DNA of 64,000 nt from Terrirubrum flagellatum (lineage in GTDB: Bacteria; Pseudomonadota; Alphaproteobacteria; Rhizobiales; Beijerinckiaceae). Each line of letters starts with the position of its first letter. Position 1 is the stretch's first letter. The DNA is taken from the NCBI RefSeq assembly GCF_022059845.1, contig NZ_CP091851.1:2976001-3040000 (forward strand). The letters run 5' to 3'. The notes below the pieces were generated by a model. That model was not told the DNA's origin. It made no database searches and saw only the letters and a list, made by a program, of their open reading frames with translations. The translations under genes and the position numbers were made by a program. Below, one piece after another: positions 51,202 to 60,354 of this stretch.

Positions 51202-52068
51202 TCAGAATTCATAGAGGCGCGACGGATTGTCGACGAGAATGGCGCGCGCAAGGTCTTGATGAACGCTATCCAGCAGGACACGCAACGCATCCGCGTCATC
51301 CATCGCTTGGAACGGTTCGATCTCTTCCACCGGCCTGTTCTTGTCGCGTCCACCGCCTGTATGCGGCCAGTCCGATCCCCAGACAAGATTTTCACTGTTC
51401 GCTTCGACAAGAGCCGCAATGAATGGCCTGATCAGATCGAGCCGGCCGTGACCACACAGACGCTCGATCGCCGACAGCTTCACAAAGGCGCGGCCTTCTC
51501 CGACAAGCTTGAGCAACGTCGCGAACCCAGCTTGCCGAACGTCCACATGCATGTCAGGCAAACCAAAGTGGTCAATGACGACTTTAACCGGCAGCGTGCG
51601 AAGCCGGTCGCTCAGCGCCTCGATGACGGCGAGCGTCGTCAGCACCTGCACATGCCATCCCAGAGGCGCCACACGCTTCGCCTGATCGCTGATCAATCTC
51701 GACGCCTCAGCGGGATCATGCATGCTGCGCGTCGCGATATTGACGCGGACGCCGCGAACGCCAAGCGCATGCCAGCGCCGAAGCTCCTCGTCGGAGATTG
51801 TCTCGTCGATCACGGCGACCGCCCTTGCCCGCGATCCAAGCGCCGCGAGACCATCGAGCGTGCGGCGGTTATCGGCTCCGTAGGGGCTGGGCTGGACGAT
51901 GACGACGCGGGACATCCCGAGGCGATCATGCAAAGCGAGCAACTGCGCTTCGCTTGCGTCAGGAGGCGTATAGACGCGGTTTTCATCGAAGGGATATGAC
52001 TGCGGCGGTCCAAACAGATGGACGTGGCAGTCGCACGCGCCTGCAGGAAGTTCTGGCGTCACAATCAC
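51202..52068 (-). CDS. Amidohydrolase, 2-pyrone-4,6-dicarboxylate lactonase-like
   Basis: This 288-residue amidohydrolase-2 family protein (PF04909) begins with ACDCHVHLFGPPQSYPF, the HxH metal-type motif as found in LigI-like lactonases, and ends with the NLVWGSDWPHTGG motif (catalytic Asp) and SRLYEF. LigI opens 2-pyrone-4,6-dicarboxylate without a metal; other members hydrolyse related lactones of sugars and aromatics. Its ATG overlaps the aconitase stop (ATGA), and it lies in an operon with carboxylate-type enzymes, supporting a lactone of a polycarboxylic acid as substrate. Confidence 0.82.
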   Translation of the reverse strand: MIVTPELPAGACDCHVHLFGPPQSYPFDENRVYTPPDASEAQLLALHDRLGMSRVVIVQPSPYGADNRRTLDGLAALGSRARAVAVIDETISDEELRRWHALGVRGVRVNIATRSMHDPAEASRLISDQAKRVAPLGWHVQVLTTLAVIEALSDRLRTLPVKVVIDHFGLPDMHVDVRQAGFATLLKLVGEGRAFVKLSAIERLCGHGRLDLIRPFIAALVEANSENLVWGSDWPHTGGGRDKNRPVEEIEPFQAMDDADALRVLLDSVHQDLARAILVDNPSRLYEF

Positions 52069-54707
52069 GCGGCGCCGACCGTCTGCCGTCGCTGGCGCGC
52101 GATCTCGCCTGCCAGAACACGCGGAATAATGCCGCCGGAACGCAGCAATTCAACTTCGAGCGAAGTCTCGATCGCGGCTTGCAATGTGAGCTCCTCGACC
52201 TCTCCGTCCGCGCGACAGAGCATAACCCGAACCTTACATCGCGGCGAGATCGAGCCAAATGACAAATCGATGGCGAATTGGTCCGTCGATGACAGCGCAA
52301 GATCGAGAGGACCGATCCCTTCAGGCAGCAGAAGCGGCAGCACGCCCATGCCAATCAGATTGGTGCGATGAATGCGCTCGATGCTGGAAGCGATGACGGC
52401 GCGGACGCCAAGCAGCGCCACGGCCTTCGCCGCCCAGTCGCGCGACGAGCCCATGCCATAACGCTGGCCCGCGACAATCACGAGCGGCGTCCCTTCCGCG
52501 GCGTAGCGCCGCGCCGCTTCCGGCAGAGAGACGAGATCGCCGCTTGACGCGTGGAGCGTCAACCCGGCGGCGGCGGTCGGCGCGAGGTGATTGACCACCA
52601 GCCTATTGGTGAACGCGCCGCGCACCATGACCTCGAAATTGCCGCGGCGCGACGCGAACACATTGAGATCGCACGGATCGTCGCCTTGCGTGACCAGATA
52701 GCGCCCGGCTTCGCTCTCTGCGCGAATCTGGTTCGCGGGAGAAATATGGTCCGTCGTGATGTCGTCACCCAGCACAAGTAAAGGCCGCGCCCATCGCGAT
52801 GATGATGTAAGCAGCTCAGCACGCACGAAAGGCGGACGCCTGAGATAAGTCGAGCGAGGATTCCACGCGAAGCGTTCGCCGCGCGGCGCGTCGAGCTTTC
52901 GCCAGAAAGGATTCTCCGCGGCCTCGCGATAAGCGGCCTCATAGTCGGAGGGATCGGCGCCCCTTAGCAGCGCCGCATCAATCTCGGCGCCGCTCGGCCA
53001 GATGTCAGCGAGTCGCACCGGCGCGCCATCACGCCCCGACCCAACAGGCTCATTCATGATGTCGATGTCGACAGAGCCCGCGAGGGCGAAGGCGATCACC
53101 ATCGGCGGCGACGCCAGAAACGCCATGTCAAGATCGGGATGCACGCGACCGGGGAAATTCCGGTTGCCCGAGAGAACAGCGACAGGCCGGAAATCGCGTT
53201 TGGCAAGTTGATCGCTGATCGATTTGTTCAGCGCGCCCGAATTTCCGATGCAGGTGGTGCAGCCATAACCGACGATGCCGAAGCCTAGCGCCTCCAGATC
53301 CTCCATGACGCCCGCGCGAACCAGCAGACGTTCGGCTGAAGGCGAGCCTGGCGCAAGCGACGTCTTCACCCAATGCGGCGGAGGACGCATCCCGACGCGA
53401 CGCGCATTGCGCGCGAGAAGCCCGGCGGCGATCAGCAGGCGCGGATCGGAGGTGTTTGTGCAGCTTGTGATCGCTGCAATCGCAATGGCGCCATCTGGAA
53501 TTTCGCTTCCATCAGATCGCTTCAATGGCGGATCGAATATTCGCCTTGTCTCGCCGGCGGGAAGCCTGTCTTGCGGCCTGCGGGGGCCGGCGACGCTCGG
53601 CCTGATTTCTGAAAGATCGATCGTGATCGAGCGCGTAAAACGAGGCTCGCCCTCAGCGTCGAACCAAAGGCCTGCCCTCTTCGCATAATCACGCACGAGA
53701 TCAATGTCGGCGCCGGGGCGTCCAATTCCCGCGAGGTATATGCAGCAGGCGTCGTCGATCGGAAAATAACCTGTCGTCGCGCCATATTCAGGCGCCATGT
53801 TTGCAACTGCTGCGCGTTCGCCAATCGACAGGCCGGAGACGCCGGGTCCGAAAAACTCGACGAAGGCGCCGAGCACGCCGATCTTTCGCAATTGTTCGGT
53901 CACTGTCAAAGCGAGATCGGTGGCCAACACCCCTTCCGACAGTTGGCCCGTCAGCTTCACGCCAACGACTTTCGGAATGCGAAGCAGCGCGGGCACGCCA
54001 AAGAGCGCGCCTTCCGCCTCAAGGCCGCCGACGCCCCATCCGAGCACGCCAAGCCCATTGATCATCGGCGTATGACTGTCGGTGCCGAGCAAAGCGTCGG
54101 GAAACGCAAAGAGACCCTCCTCGCGCTGCTCGACGACGACCACCTTCGACAGCCGCTCGAGATTGATCGTATGCATGATCCCCGAGCCGGGCGGATGCAC
54201 ATGAAATCCCGGGAGCATGTCAGCCGCCCATTTCATCAGGCGGTATCGCTCCGCGTTGCGCTCGAACTCCTTTGCAAGATTGCGTTGAAAGGAGTCATTG
54301 CGCCCAGAAAAATCGACGCCCGATGAATGATCTGTCGACACATCGACCGGGATTTGCGGCTTGAGGGCTGCGGGATCACAACCATGTTCGAAGAGCACGT
54401 CGCGCATCGCGGCGATATCGACAAGCGCGGGGCCGCAGGTCGTATCATGCATCATGATGCGGTTCGGCAGGAAAGGAATCTCGACGTCGCCGCGCCCGTT
54501 CTCAAGCCAACCCCGAAACGCCTGAATCAGCGCGGCGATTTCATCGAGCGGCGCACGCCGCGCCGCATTCTCAAAGAGAATCCGCAGAACATAGGGAAGC
54601 CGCGCGCAGCTTTCGCCCAGCAGCCTCGGCAGGTCGAGACAGGCGATGATTTCAGCGCCCGTCGCAAAATGCGCGATCGCGGGACCTGTTGGAGAAGATT
54701 TCACCAC
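52065..54707 (-). CDS. Aconitase-family hydratase (AcnA type)
   Basis: This 880-residue enzyme with a [4Fe-4S] cluster has ligands C416 in TSCTNTSDP, C483 and C486 in GYGCTTCIGNSG; substrate-site motifs include LLGTDSHTPMINGLGVLGWGVGG, TDHISPANQIR in the swivelling domain and GQRYGMGSSRDWAAK. All core residues look intact and the length matches AcnA (about 890). It isomerises a tertiary to a secondary hydroxy acid by dehydration-rehydration. As a member of a catabolic operon with transporters and a GntR regulator, it is probably not the TCA-cycle aconitase but a dedicated enzyme for a related tricarboxylate. Confidence 0.88.
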   Translation of the reverse strand: MVKSSPTGPAIAHFATGAEIIACLDLPRLLGESCARLPYVLRILFENAARRAPLDEIAALIQAFRGWLENGRGDVEIPFLPNRIMMHDTTCGPALVDIAAMRDVLFEHGCDPAALKPQIPVDVSTDHSSGVDFSGRNDSFQRNLAKEFERNAERYRLMKWAADMLPGFHVHPPGSGIMHTINLERLSKVVVVEQREEGLFAFPDALLGTDSHTPMINGLGVLGWGVGGLEAEGALFGVPALLRIPKVVGVKLTGQLSEGVLATDLALTVTEQLRKIGVLGAFVEFFGPGVSGLSIGERAAVANMAPEYGATTGYFPIDDACCIYLAGIGRPGADIDLVRDYAKRAGLWFDAEGEPRFTRSITIDLSEIRPSVAGPRRPQDRLPAGETRRIFDPPLKRSDGSEIPDGAIAIAAITSCTNTSDPRLLIAAGLLARNARRVGMRPPPHWVKTSLAPGSPSAERLLVRAGVMEDLEALGFGIVGYGCTTCIGNSGALNKSISDQLAKRDFRPVAVLSGNRNFPGRVHPDLDMAFLASPPMVIAFALAGSVDIDIMNEPVGSGRDGAPVRLADIWPSGAEIDAALLRGADPSDYEAAYREAAENPFWRKLDAPRGERFAWNPRSTYLRRPPFVRAELLTSSSRWARPLLVLGDDITTDHISPANQIRAESEAGRYLVTQGDDPCDLNVFASRRGNFEVMVRGAFTNRLVVNHLAPTAAAGLTLHASSGDLVSLPEAARRYAAEGTPLVIVAGQRYGMGSSRDWAAKAVALLGVRAVIASSIERIHRTNLIGMGVLPLLLPEGIGPLDLALSSTDQFAIDLSFGSISPRCKVRVMLCRADGEVEELTLQAAIETSLEVELLRSGGIIPRVLAGEIARQRRQTVGAA

Positions 54708-54711
54708 GCAA

Positions 54712-55704
54712 TCAATCAGGCTTGAAGCCGGCCTTGTTCAGAATCGCCGCCCAGCGATCAATCTCGGTCTCAACCAGTTTCTGCATGTGCGCCCCACCCC
54801 TTTCATCCGGCCGTGGGACGCGGGCGCCAATATTGGCGAGCTTTTGCTTGACTCCGGGATCGTCAAGCGCGCTCGCGACAGCGTTATGCAGAATGTCGAA
54901 TATTTCCTTTGGCGTTCCCTTCGGCGCGAAAAGACCGGTCCAGGTTTCAGCGACGAATTCGGGAAGACCGGCTTCAATTGCAGTGGGAACATTCGGGATG
55001 GCTTCCGAACGCTCGGTCGCGGCGACCGCATAGGCTTTCACGGTTTCGCCCTGCACCTGCCCGCTCACCGACGCGACAAGATCGCACGAGCCATCGATCT
55101 TTCCGCCCATGATGTCGTTGATCGTCTGGCCGAAGCCGCGATAGGGCACGTAGGTCGGCTGCACATCGATTAGCCCGAAAAACAGGAGGCAGGTGATGTG
55201 CGACGCCGCGCCGTTGCCGGAATGGCCCATCGTCAGTTTGCTCTGCTCGCTGCGCGCCACCGCGATGAATTCCTTCAGGTCTTTCGCGGGAAAGTCCTTT
55301 CTGAAGAATACGACGTTGGGAGTCGACGCCACAAGACCGAGATAGGCGAAATCTCTCTTTGGGTTGTGCGGGAGCTTCGGATTCACCGTCACCGCTGCGG
55401 CATGCGTGCCGGTATGGCCCAAGCCGATGATGTAGCCGTCCGGCGCGGCATTCTTCACGCGCACGGCGCCGGCTGCGCCGCCGGCGCCCGCCACATTCTC
55501 AACAATGACTGGCTTGCCGAGCGTCTTCGCCATCGACTCCGCGATGATGCGGCCGGTTGAATCCGCTGCGCCGCCGGCCGCGAAAGGCACGATCAGCGCG
55601 ATCGGGCGGTCGGGAAATGCGAGCGCCGGGCTGAAATTTAGACCGAGCCCCATCGCGGCCCCGGCCCATGCAAGCGCTCGGCGAAGTGTTGTCTGGCGCG
55701 CCAT
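54712..55704 (-). CDS. Bug/TctC-family binding protein in the acid-catabolism operon
   Basis: This 330-residue periplasmic protein has a signal peptide ending PALA-FPD. Family hallmarks are RPIALIVPFAAGGAADSTGRIIAESMAKTLGKPVIVENVAGAGGAAGAVRVKNAAPDGYIIGLGHTGT and TMGHSGNGAASHITCLLF. It binds a small mono- or polycarboxylate. No TctA/TctB genes accompany it, but an ABC importer lies in the same operon, so two different uptake or sensing proteins are co-produced. The start is at the ATG at 55704; the frame to 55746 overlaps the gene before. Confidence 0.87.
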   Translation of the reverse strand: MARQTTLRRALAWAGAAMGLGLNFSPALAFPDRPIALIVPFAAGGAADSTGRIIAESMAKTLGKPVIVENVAGAGGAAGAVRVKNAAPDGYIIGLGHTGTHAAAVTVNPKLPHNPKRDFAYLGLVASTPNVVFFRKDFPAKDLKEFIAVARSEQSKLTMGHSGNGAASHITCLLFFGLIDVQPTYVPYRGFGQTINDIMGGKIDGSCDLVASVSGQVQGETVKAYAVAATERSEAIPNVPTAIEAGLPEFVAETWTGLFAPKGTPKEIFDILHNAVASALDDPGVKQKLANIGARVPRPDERGGAHMQKLVETEIDRWAAILNKAGFKPD

Positions 55705-55726
55705 GACGTTTCTCCCGATAGGCTGT

Positions 55727-56389
55727 TTATTCCCTGTTCTGCGCAACGAGGCTTCTGACTTTCCTCACCGCCGCCTCCGGTGATGACAGCACGGGCGCGC
55801 CCGTCACGCCGCGAGCAGCTTCAAGGGCGCGCGACGTCGAAAAATGCGCCAGCATGATCGCGTCCACATTTGCAAGCGATCCGCAGCGCTCGGAAACGAG
55901 CGCGTTGTGGGTCTCTGCATCGCCGTCGCGCAGCGCCGTCATCGCATCGGCGCAAAGTTCGATTGTCAGGCGAGCGGTCGGTCGCAGCCGACGCGCCTCA
56001 TCCGCAAATTCTTCCTCCATGGTCGCTACGGCTGGCGGAAAGGTCGCGACCATGCCGATCCTGTCGCCATGCTTGAGCGCCTCTTCGAACATCGCCTCGT
56101 TCGGCTTCAGCACCGGCATAGGCAGACGCCTCGCCGCCTCTTCGATCGCAGGACCGAAAGCCGAGCATGTGAACAGGATTGCATCCGCCCCGAGCGACGC
56201 GCCATATTCGGCAAGCCGCAGAATCCGTGAAGCGATCGCAGGCGTGATTTCAGCAAACTTCGCGCGGTCGACCGATAGGGAATCATCGAGAACATTCGCG
56301 AGTTCGGCCTCCGGCCACAGCGCCATGAACGCCGACCGGATGGGGTCGATCGCGACGGGCGTTGCATGAATGAGCGCGATGCGAGGCAT
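55727..56389 (-). CDS. Asp/Glu racemase-fold protein lacking the second cysteine
   Basis: This encodes 220 residues with the Asp/Glu/hydantoin racemase fold: MPRIALIHATPVAIDPI, ADAILFTCSAFGPAIEEA with the first catalytic Cys, and DAIMLAHFSTSRALEA where racemases carry their second Cys but this one has none. A two-base racemase is therefore unlikely; an isomerase (maleate-like) or decarboxylase-like reaction (arylmalonate decarboxylase uses one Cys) fits better. The start was put at the ATG at 56389 because AAGGGA stands six bases before it; an upstream ATG at 56407 overlaps the ATPase stop codon. It follows the ABC importer genes directly. Confidence 0.8.
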   Translation of the reverse strand: MPRIALIHATPVAIDPIRSAFMALWPEAELANVLDDSLSVDRAKFAEITPAIASRILRLAEYGASLGADAILFTCSAFGPAIEEAARRLPMPVLKPNEAMFEEALKHGDRIGMVATFPPAVATMEEEFADEARRLRPTARLTIELCADAMTALRDGDAETHNALVSERCGSLANVDAIMLAHFSTSRALEAARGVTGAPVLSSPEAAVRKVRSLVAQNRE

Positions 56390-56403
56390 GCTCGTTCCCT
56401 TGC

Positions 56404-57471
56404 TCATGGGTTGAACAGCCAGGTCGCGGCAGGCGAGATGACGCAATGAGCGGTGTTCCCCTTGAGCTCAACGGCACCTTGCGCGCGCAGGCGCATCTCA
56501 CCGCGGCGCAAGCGATACTCCCACCTGTCGCCGAGATAGATGCAGCCTTCCACATCGAAGGGTTGGCTGCCCGGCGCCGGCTCATCCGCCGCCACAATCG
56601 TTTCGATTCGAACGATTGCCCGAATATCTTCGGCGTTGCGCGGAGACTCGGCATCCTTCCAGACGCCGTTCAGCTCCCATCCCGCGCCGCAAATTGTCTC
56701 GGCTCCATCAACTGACTTCCCGAGAGCGCCTGCTAGGATGTTGTTCGTCCCCATGAAGTCGGCGGTGTAGAAACTGCGCGGATGCGCATAGATCTCTGTC
56801 GGCGATCCCTGCTGAATAATGACGCCATTCTTCAGGAGCAGGATTTCGTCCGCGATCGCGAGCGCCTCGCTTTGATCATGAGTGACGATGATCGCGCAGA
56901 TCTGCAGATCGAGGATGAGCTTGCGGATCCAGAAACGCGCTTCCTCGCGGAGCTTCGCGTCGAGATTCGATAATGGCTCGTCAAGCAGAAGAACCTTCGG
57001 CTCGTAGACAAGCGCGCGGCAGATGGCGACGCGCTGCTGTTGACCGCCCGAGAGCTGATCGGGGTAACGTTGCGCCAGATGCGCGAGCCCCATCTTCTCA
57101 AGGATGCCGGCGAGGCGACGCTTGATGTCGTCCTCGCCTGCTTTTCGCAGACGCAGCCCGTAGGCGACATTCTCGAACACCGTGCGATGAGGCCACAAAG
57201 CATAGGATTGGAAGACGAGGCCGATCTCCCTCACTTCCGGAGGCGTCTGCACCTTCGCCTTGTCGTCGAGCGCGACCGTTCCACCAATCACGATGCGGCC
57301 GATTTCCGGCTGTTCCAGCCCGGCGATACATCGCAGCAAGGTCGTCTTGCCGCTGCCCGACGCGCCGAGCAGCGCGATGATTCGCCCTTTCTGGGCGGTG
57401 AACGAAGCGCCACTGAGGATTTGATTGCCCCCGAGCCATTTCTGGACGTTTTCGACGACGAGTTCAGTCAT
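56404..57471 (-). CDS. ABC transporter ATPase (Fe3+/polyamine/carboxylate type)
   Basis: This 355-residue importer ATPase has Walker A LLGASGSGKTT, Q-loop LVFQSYALWPHRTVFENVAYGL, signature LSGGQQQR, Walker B VLLLDEPLSNLD and the switch VTHDQSEALAIAD. The C-terminal ~110 residues form an OB-type regulatory domain as in PotA/FbpC. It works with the fused permease upstream (8-base overlap) and the binding protein. Iron, putrescine, phosphonate and organic acid importers share this architecture; the operon context favours an organic acid. Confidence 0.9.
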   Translation of the reverse strand: MTELVVENVQKWLGGNQILSGASFTAQKGRIIALLGASGSGKTTLLRCIAGLEQPEIGRIVIGGTVALDDKAKVQTPPEVREIGLVFQSYALWPHRTVFENVAYGLRLRKAGEDDIKRRLAGILEKMGLAHLAQRYPDQLSGGQQQRVAICRALVYEPKVLLLDEPLSNLDAKLREEARFWIRKLILDLQICAIIVTHDQSEALAIADEILLLKNGVIIQQGSPTEIYAHPRSFYTADFMGTNNILAGALGKSVDGAETICGAGWELNGVWKDAESPRNAEDIRAIVRIETIVAADEPAPGSQPFDVEGCIYLGDRWEYRLRRGEMRLRAQGAVELKGNTAHCVISPAATWLFNP

Positions 57472-59149
57472 GCATTTTGGCTCCGAACCGCAACGCGAGC
57501 GTCATTCCGACAGCGGTCAGCGCAATAGAGATAAAGGAGAGCGCGGCGATGTGATCCATTGCGCCGGATGTCAGAAGCGACACCATCAGCGATCCGATGA
57601 CTTCGGTTCCCGCGCTCATGAGATAGACGCCGGTGGCGTATTCGCGAAGGAACACGATTATGATCATCGCCCAGGCGCCAGCGAGGCCGGGCCTGACGAG
57701 CGGAATCACCACATCCTTCCACGTCCGGAACGTCGTGGCGCCGGTCACGCGAGCGGATTCCTCAAGCTCGGGACCAACCTGAATGAGCGTCGCCTGGATG
57801 ATCCTGAGCCCGTAGGAAAGACCAACGATGATATAGGCGATGAGCAGACTGAGCAGCGTCGTCCTCAACGGTATAAGGAAGGGGACAAACAGGAACAGCC
57901 AGAAGAAGGCGAGGCCGACGATCAAGCCAGGCAGAGCGCGCGGAACAAGGACGGAATAGTCCAGCAGCGTTCCAGTTGGCCCGCTGTTGCGATGTCCCGC
58001 GAGGCCGACGAGGAGATAGAACGCGACAGCGACGCCGCCGCCCACCGCCGCCAGAAGTATCGTGTTCGCGATGCCTCTGAACAGGCTCGGAATCTCAAAC
58101 ACGGCCTTGAAATTCGCCAGCGTGAACTGCTGCAGGAGATTTACTCCTTCCCCCCAGTTCTCGACGAAGGCGCGCAGGATGATTCCACCGACCGGAAACG
58201 CGACCGACACAAGAAACCACAGGCCAATCACGCCGAGTGCGACGATCTGGCCGCTTGATCCAAGCTTCAGCAGGTTTGTGCGAGCGCCCTTGCCGCCGAC
58301 GGCGGCGAAGCGTCGCGCATGTCTGAGAAGTCGCCGCTGGAAAAACACGAGCGGCAGCGTGATGAGGATCAGGAAGACGGTGACGGCCGCCATCACCTGA
58401 TAGGTCGGCGCGCCGAAGATCGTGTTGACCTTGTAGATATAGGTCGTCAGCACAAGCAGCCCGCTGGGATCGCCGAGAACCAGCGGGATGCCAAAGGTCT
58501 CGAATCCCAGGAGGAGATTGAGCGCGGCGGCGAACACGAGCGCTGGCAGCACCATTGGCAATGTGACGTCGATTGAAACGCGCCAGACGCTGGCGCCTGC
58601 GGTGCGCGCCGCCTCCTCGAGGTCGCTCGGCAAGCGGCGCATGGCGGAAGCGACATAGAGATAGACGTTCGGAACGTGGCTCAGACCACCAATCAGAATG
58701 ATGCCGGGGAGCGTGTAGATGCTCCAAGGCGCAATGCCGAAAACGCTTCTGAATGCGATGGTGATGAAGCCGGTGGGGCCAATCGCCACGGTGTAGCCGA
58801 ACGCCAGCACGATCGAGGACAGAAACATGGGGACGAGCACCAACGGCTCGATCCACTTTCGGCCTTTGAGGTCAGTGCGCGTGATGAGAAACGCCAACAA
58901 TCCGCCAAGCGGGACGGCGATCAGCACAATGCCGAACGCGTACAGCGTCGTTGTTCCAAGAGCGCGATAGAATTCGGAATCGGTGAGAACGTAACGATAA
59001 GCGTCGAGGCTGAACCTGACGCCGTCGTCAAAGAACGGCGCATCAAGAAAGCTTTGATAGATGATCAGCGCCGCAGGCGCGGCGACCATGATGAACAGGG
59101 CCAGAATGACTCCAGCCCTGTACTTCGGCGCATCGTAAGCGATGAGCAT
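57464..59149 (-). CDS. Fused two-domain ABC permease (FbpB/SfuB type)
   Basis: This 561-residue inner-membrane protein is made of two permease halves, each with six helices and an EAA-type loop: DLEEAARTAGASVWRVSIDVTLPMV in the N-half and ELEESARVTGATTFRTWKDVVIPLV in the C-half. The fused form is characteristic of Fe3+-type and 2-aminoethylphosphonate-type importers. The gene sits between the binding protein and the ATPase gene. Confidence 0.92.
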   Translation of the reverse strand: MLIAYDAPKYRAGVILALFIMVAAPAALIIYQSFLDAPFFDDGVRFSLDAYRYVLTDSEFYRALGTTTLYAFGIVLIAVPLGGLLAFLITRTDLKGRKWIEPLVLVPMFLSSIVLAFGYTVAIGPTGFITIAFRSVFGIAPWSIYTLPGIILIGGLSHVPNVYLYVASAMRRLPSDLEEAARTAGASVWRVSIDVTLPMVLPALVFAAALNLLLGFETFGIPLVLGDPSGLLVLTTYIYKVNTIFGAPTYQVMAAVTVFLILITLPLVFFQRRLLRHARRFAAVGGKGARTNLLKLGSSGQIVALGVIGLWFLVSVAFPVGGIILRAFVENWGEGVNLLQQFTLANFKAVFEIPSLFRGIANTILLAAVGGGVAVAFYLLVGLAGHRNSGPTGTLLDYSVLVPRALPGLIVGLAFFWLFLFVPFLIPLRTTLLSLLIAYIIVGLSYGLRIIQATLIQVGPELEESARVTGATTFRTWKDVVIPLVRPGLAGAWAMIIIVFLREYATGVYLMSAGTEVIGSLMVSLLTSGAMDHIAALSFISIALTAVGMTLALRFGAKMHD

Positions 59150-59176
59150 CGCCGCGACCGAACTGTGAATCGGCTC

Positions 59177-60283
59177 TCAGCCGCGCAGCGCCTGCTTCCA
59201 CTTCTGGAAGAACTCGGCGCGGTTCTTCGGCTCCGTCGATTCAAGCAAGGCCTCGGAGACCGGTATCGGCTTCAGCTTGCCGCCGGCCATCTCGTTGAGC
59301 TTCGCGATGTTAAGGCCTTCAGTGACGTCAGACCGCACCGATGGCGCGCCGCTGCCCGCCATGGCGGTCTGTCCCGCCTTCGACAGCATGAAATCGAGGA
59401 ACAGCCGGGCCGCATTCGGATGCGGCGCGCCCTTGGAGATGTTCACGACGCGCGAGAAGGCGGCCGCATGGTCAGGCGGCAGGATGACGCCGAGATTGGC
59501 GTCTTTCCTTGCCCATTCGATCGCATAGGAGCCGATGAGATTGAAAGCGATCGCATGCTCGCCAGAGGCGACCTTTTCGCGCATCGCGCCGGAGCTGCCA
59601 TAGACCTTGGGGTCGGTGGCGCCGAAGGCGCGGACCAGATTCCATGTGTCGTTCGTCGTGCGCGCGTCGTTGTTGAAAAACAGGAAACCTGAGCCGCTTT
59701 TCTCAGGGTCGAAGGAGGCGACCTTGCCTTTGAGCGCGTCCTTGTTCGCCTTCAGGAATTCGATGAGTTCGGCGCGCGTTTTGGGCGGCTGCAGCGAACC
59801 CATCGCCCGCTTGTTGTACATGATCGCGACCGGCTCGACCGAGGTCGCATAAAGCATGTCCTTGTAATCCGCCCAGGCCGGCAAATTCGCCGCTTCCGGC
59901 GATTTATAAGCCTCGGCATAGCCCTTCGAGACGAGGAGCATCTGCAGGTCCATGGCGGACGTCCAGACGATGTCCGATCCGACCTGACGCGCCGCCGCTT
60001 CGGAGATGACGCGATTGTAGGCGCCGTTGGTGCCAAGATCGTTGTAATCGATCCTGATGCCGGGATAGGCGGCGCGAAACGCATCCAATAGCGGCCGGCC
60101 CTGCACGTCGTCGGTCGATGTGTAGATGGCGACTACGCCTTCCTTCACAGCCTTTTCGACGATCTCCTTATATGCGGCGGTGTAGCCGGCCGGAGCCGAC
60201 TGCCCCCAGGCCGGAAGGGCGGACATGGCGCCCGAGGCCGCGATTGCGCCGGAGGTCGCCAAAAACTGACGGCGAGACAGCAT
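59177..60283 (-). CDS. ABC substrate-binding protein (Fe3+/organic anion type)
   Basis: This 368-residue periplasmic protein starts with a Tat-like signal (SRRQFLATSGAIAASGAMSALPAWGQ). The mature part has the family 1 (AfuA/FbpA/PotD-like) pattern: EGVVAIYTSTDDVQGRPLLDAFRAAYPGIRIDYNDLGTNGAYNRVISE. There is no obvious tyrosine pair for ferric iron, and neighbours process organic acids, so an organic anion is likelier than iron. A candidate operator sits between its promoter and the GntR gene that precedes it. Confidence 0.86.
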   Translation of the reverse strand: MLSRRQFLATSGAIAASGAMSALPAWGQSAPAGYTAAYKEIVEKAVKEGVVAIYTSTDDVQGRPLLDAFRAAYPGIRIDYNDLGTNGAYNRVISEAAARQVGSDIVWTSAMDLQMLLVSKGYAEAYKSPEAANLPAWADYKDMLYATSVEPVAIMYNKRAMGSLQPPKTRAELIEFLKANKDALKGKVASFDPEKSGSGFLFFNNDARTTNDTWNLVRAFGATDPKVYGSSGAMREKVASGEHAIAFNLIGSYAIEWARKDANLGVILPPDHAAAFSRVVNISKGAPHPNAARLFLDFMLSKAGQTAMAGSGAPSVRSDVTEGLNIAKLNEMAGGKLKPIPVSEALLESTEPKNRAEFFQKWKQALRG

Positions 60284-60325
60284 TCATTCCTCCCAACTGT
60301 TCTTGAGCGGGAGGCGTAAATCAAT

Positions 60326-60350
60326 ATTTTGGCTTTGACAATCCAAAAAA
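60326..60350. promoter_or_regulatory. Candidate GntR operator before the binding-protein gene
   Basis: The motif ATTTTGG (60326-60332) faces CCAAAAAA (60343-60350), a 6-bp inverted repeat (TTTTGG/CCAAAA) with a 10-base spacer, in the short gap between the GntR stop and the binding-protein start. The same ATTTTGG half-site pair occurs on the other side of the regulator gene. Confidence 0.6.
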
Positions 60351-60354
60351 CCAC

